Source of the DNA: CAYYVK01 sp964475145
Lineage (GTDB): Archaea; Aenigmatarchaeota; Aenigmatarchaeia; CG10238-14; SCSR01
Direction: 5' to 3'
Assembly (NCBI GenBank): GCA_964475145.1
Contig: CAYYVK010000017.1
Span: 1 to 14,859, forward strand
DNA length: 14,859 nucleotides
Shown here: positions 13,501-14,859 of the stretch, in pieces
Layout of the letters: the number at the start of each line of letters is the position of its first letter
How positions within the stretch are numbered: position 1 is the first letter of the stretch
The notes under the pieces: generated by a model
The model's input: the letters and a program-made list of their open reading frames with translations, nothing else
Told to the model about the DNA's origin: nothing
Databases searched by the model: none
Translations under genes and position numbers: made by a program

Positions 13501-14859
13501 GTCTTCCTGTTGTGTCAAAAGTGCAGTTGTAAGTTCCATTCTGCTGATCGCTAACAGGAGTACAATCATACCAGCTTGCTCCAAAGTTGTCTCTAAATGT
13601 TACAGTTGCTCCAGGAACTCCTGAACAATCATCGTACACATACCCTATGAAAGGAACTTTTACTCCTTGTAAGAAAGCTTGGCCATCAGGATAAGTTATG
13701 TTTAGAGCTATCAAAGTTTTTATCGTCAATGTAAAGTTTGTAGTGTTCACAAACTTGTAATAAGCATCAGGACCTGAGCCGGCCTTCCACTTTTGCATCC
13801 CAGTGGAATAAACACATGTAGGATCAAACGGAAATTCTGCAGTACCATTTTCATCGGTTAAAGTCACAGTTCCTGAGTCCCAATCTAAGCCGTTTGTTGT
13901 AACCCAAAAAGTGACGTTCGCTGATGTAGCAGGAAGGTTTTGGTCCAGATCAGTGACATTAACTTTGAGTGACACTGTCTGAGTCCCATTTCTCCAAACT
14001 GTTGCTCCATTGCCTTCGACAAGCTGAATTGTTACATCATCCTTCTCTATCGTGAAGTTCCTTGCTGAAGTGTTTGCTGTGTAGAGTCTCGAATCCTCAG
14101 CCTCAAACTTGAACTGCCAAGTTTCTTGAGCATTCTGGAACAAGCCTGGGTTCTTGTAAGTTAGAACAACGGTTTTGTTTATCGGTCCTTGTAAGTCAGG
14201 ATTTTCTTCAAAGCTTGAAATGTTTGCTATTTGCCAAGCTGTCTCTGGATCGTTAAACTTCTTTATCTTTAGATAAACTGTTACATTGTCTCTATCTTCA
14301 TCTGTAACATTAACCTTGAAAGTCCATGTTTCGCCCCAGCCACCTAAATCACTTCCTTGCTGCGAACTAACATTTGGTGCTTCAAGAACAGGCCTAGTTT
14401 TTATGAAGAACGAATTCTGGATAAGCGTGTATCCAGGATTGTAATATGTTTTGTTCGATGTTATGCTTACATTAAACCATCTTGCTGGTAGCAATATTGG
14501 CGAGCTCGTATTTATTGTGCACCTGTACTCACCATTTCCCCAATCTATAACAGGTGAACATTCAAAAGTTTGAGAATTTTCATTGATAAGTGTGATGTTC
14601 ACTTGCGCATTTTCAATGTCTATTGGCTGATCATCCGTAACGTGAGCTATAAAAGTTATGTTTTCTCCTCTCAAGAATTCTGTTCCCAGCTCAGGCAAGA
14701 CTAAGCTGTTCAAAAGGTCTCCATAGATTGTTAGATTGAATTCACTTGAGTTTGCATCAAAGTAGCAGGCATCTTGATAAGTTCCTCCTTTCCATTTTTG
14801 TATTCCAACAGAATAATCTGCAGCAGGGTCAAAGTAAAAATTAAGATAGCCAGAAGAAT

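Overview
The window looks archaeal, most likely a metagenome-assembled DPANN-type genome (inference). It is AT-rich and uses AGA/AGG and ATA freely. It lacks clear Shine-Dalgarno sites at unlinked genes, has TATA-like boxes spaced as in leaderless archaeal transcripts, and its surface proteins are packed with N-x-S/T sequons. A MinD/ParA ATPase, a HerA/FtsK-superfamily ATPase and an SR-beta-like GTPase fit an archaeon. I cannot fix the phylum. Coding density is near total; the only space between genes is 32 bp. No RNA genes, CRISPR array or insertion sequence were seen.

Layout. Minus strand, right to left: (i) a giant gene entering from the right edge (14859 to 5183, over 3,220 residues in view, start not in window); (ii) immediately after its stop (TAA-ATG), a long coiled-coil protein (5027 to 3376); (iii) overlapping its stop by ATGA, a MinD/ParA-family ATPase (3379 to 2630). 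These three form a tightly coupled operon. Convergent to it, on the plus strand, are a compact membrane metalloprotease with HESGH (1616-2074) and a membrane-anchored small GTPase-like protein (2071-2640). Divergent from the protease is the 5' part of a second surface protein (1583 to 1), which runs off the left edge.

The giant protein is the striking object. About 2,780 residues of Ig-like, Asn-glycosylatable, repeated beta domains lie outside the cell. They are followed by a Cys-rich motif, a Gly/Pro linker, two more beta domains, one transmembrane helix, and a complete cytoplasmic HerA/FtsK-type ATPase with a C-terminal coiled coil. Fusing an adhesin-like stalk to a hexameric-type pump motor, with a coiled-coil partner and a MinD-like membrane-binding ATPase, suggests a surface machine for contact, transport or secretion. 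The function is inferred, not shown.

Assembly caution. Two runs of 100 N (3529-3628 and 5041-5140) are each flanked by an identical terminal 55-bp direct duplication. Both look like unmerged contig overlaps rather than missing sequence. Collapsing each one (removing 155 bp) restores a 498-residue coiled-coil frame that ends in a perfect ATGA overlap with the MinD-like gene, and leaves the giant gene's stop directly abutting the coiled-coil start. The true length of the region is then about 14,549 bp.
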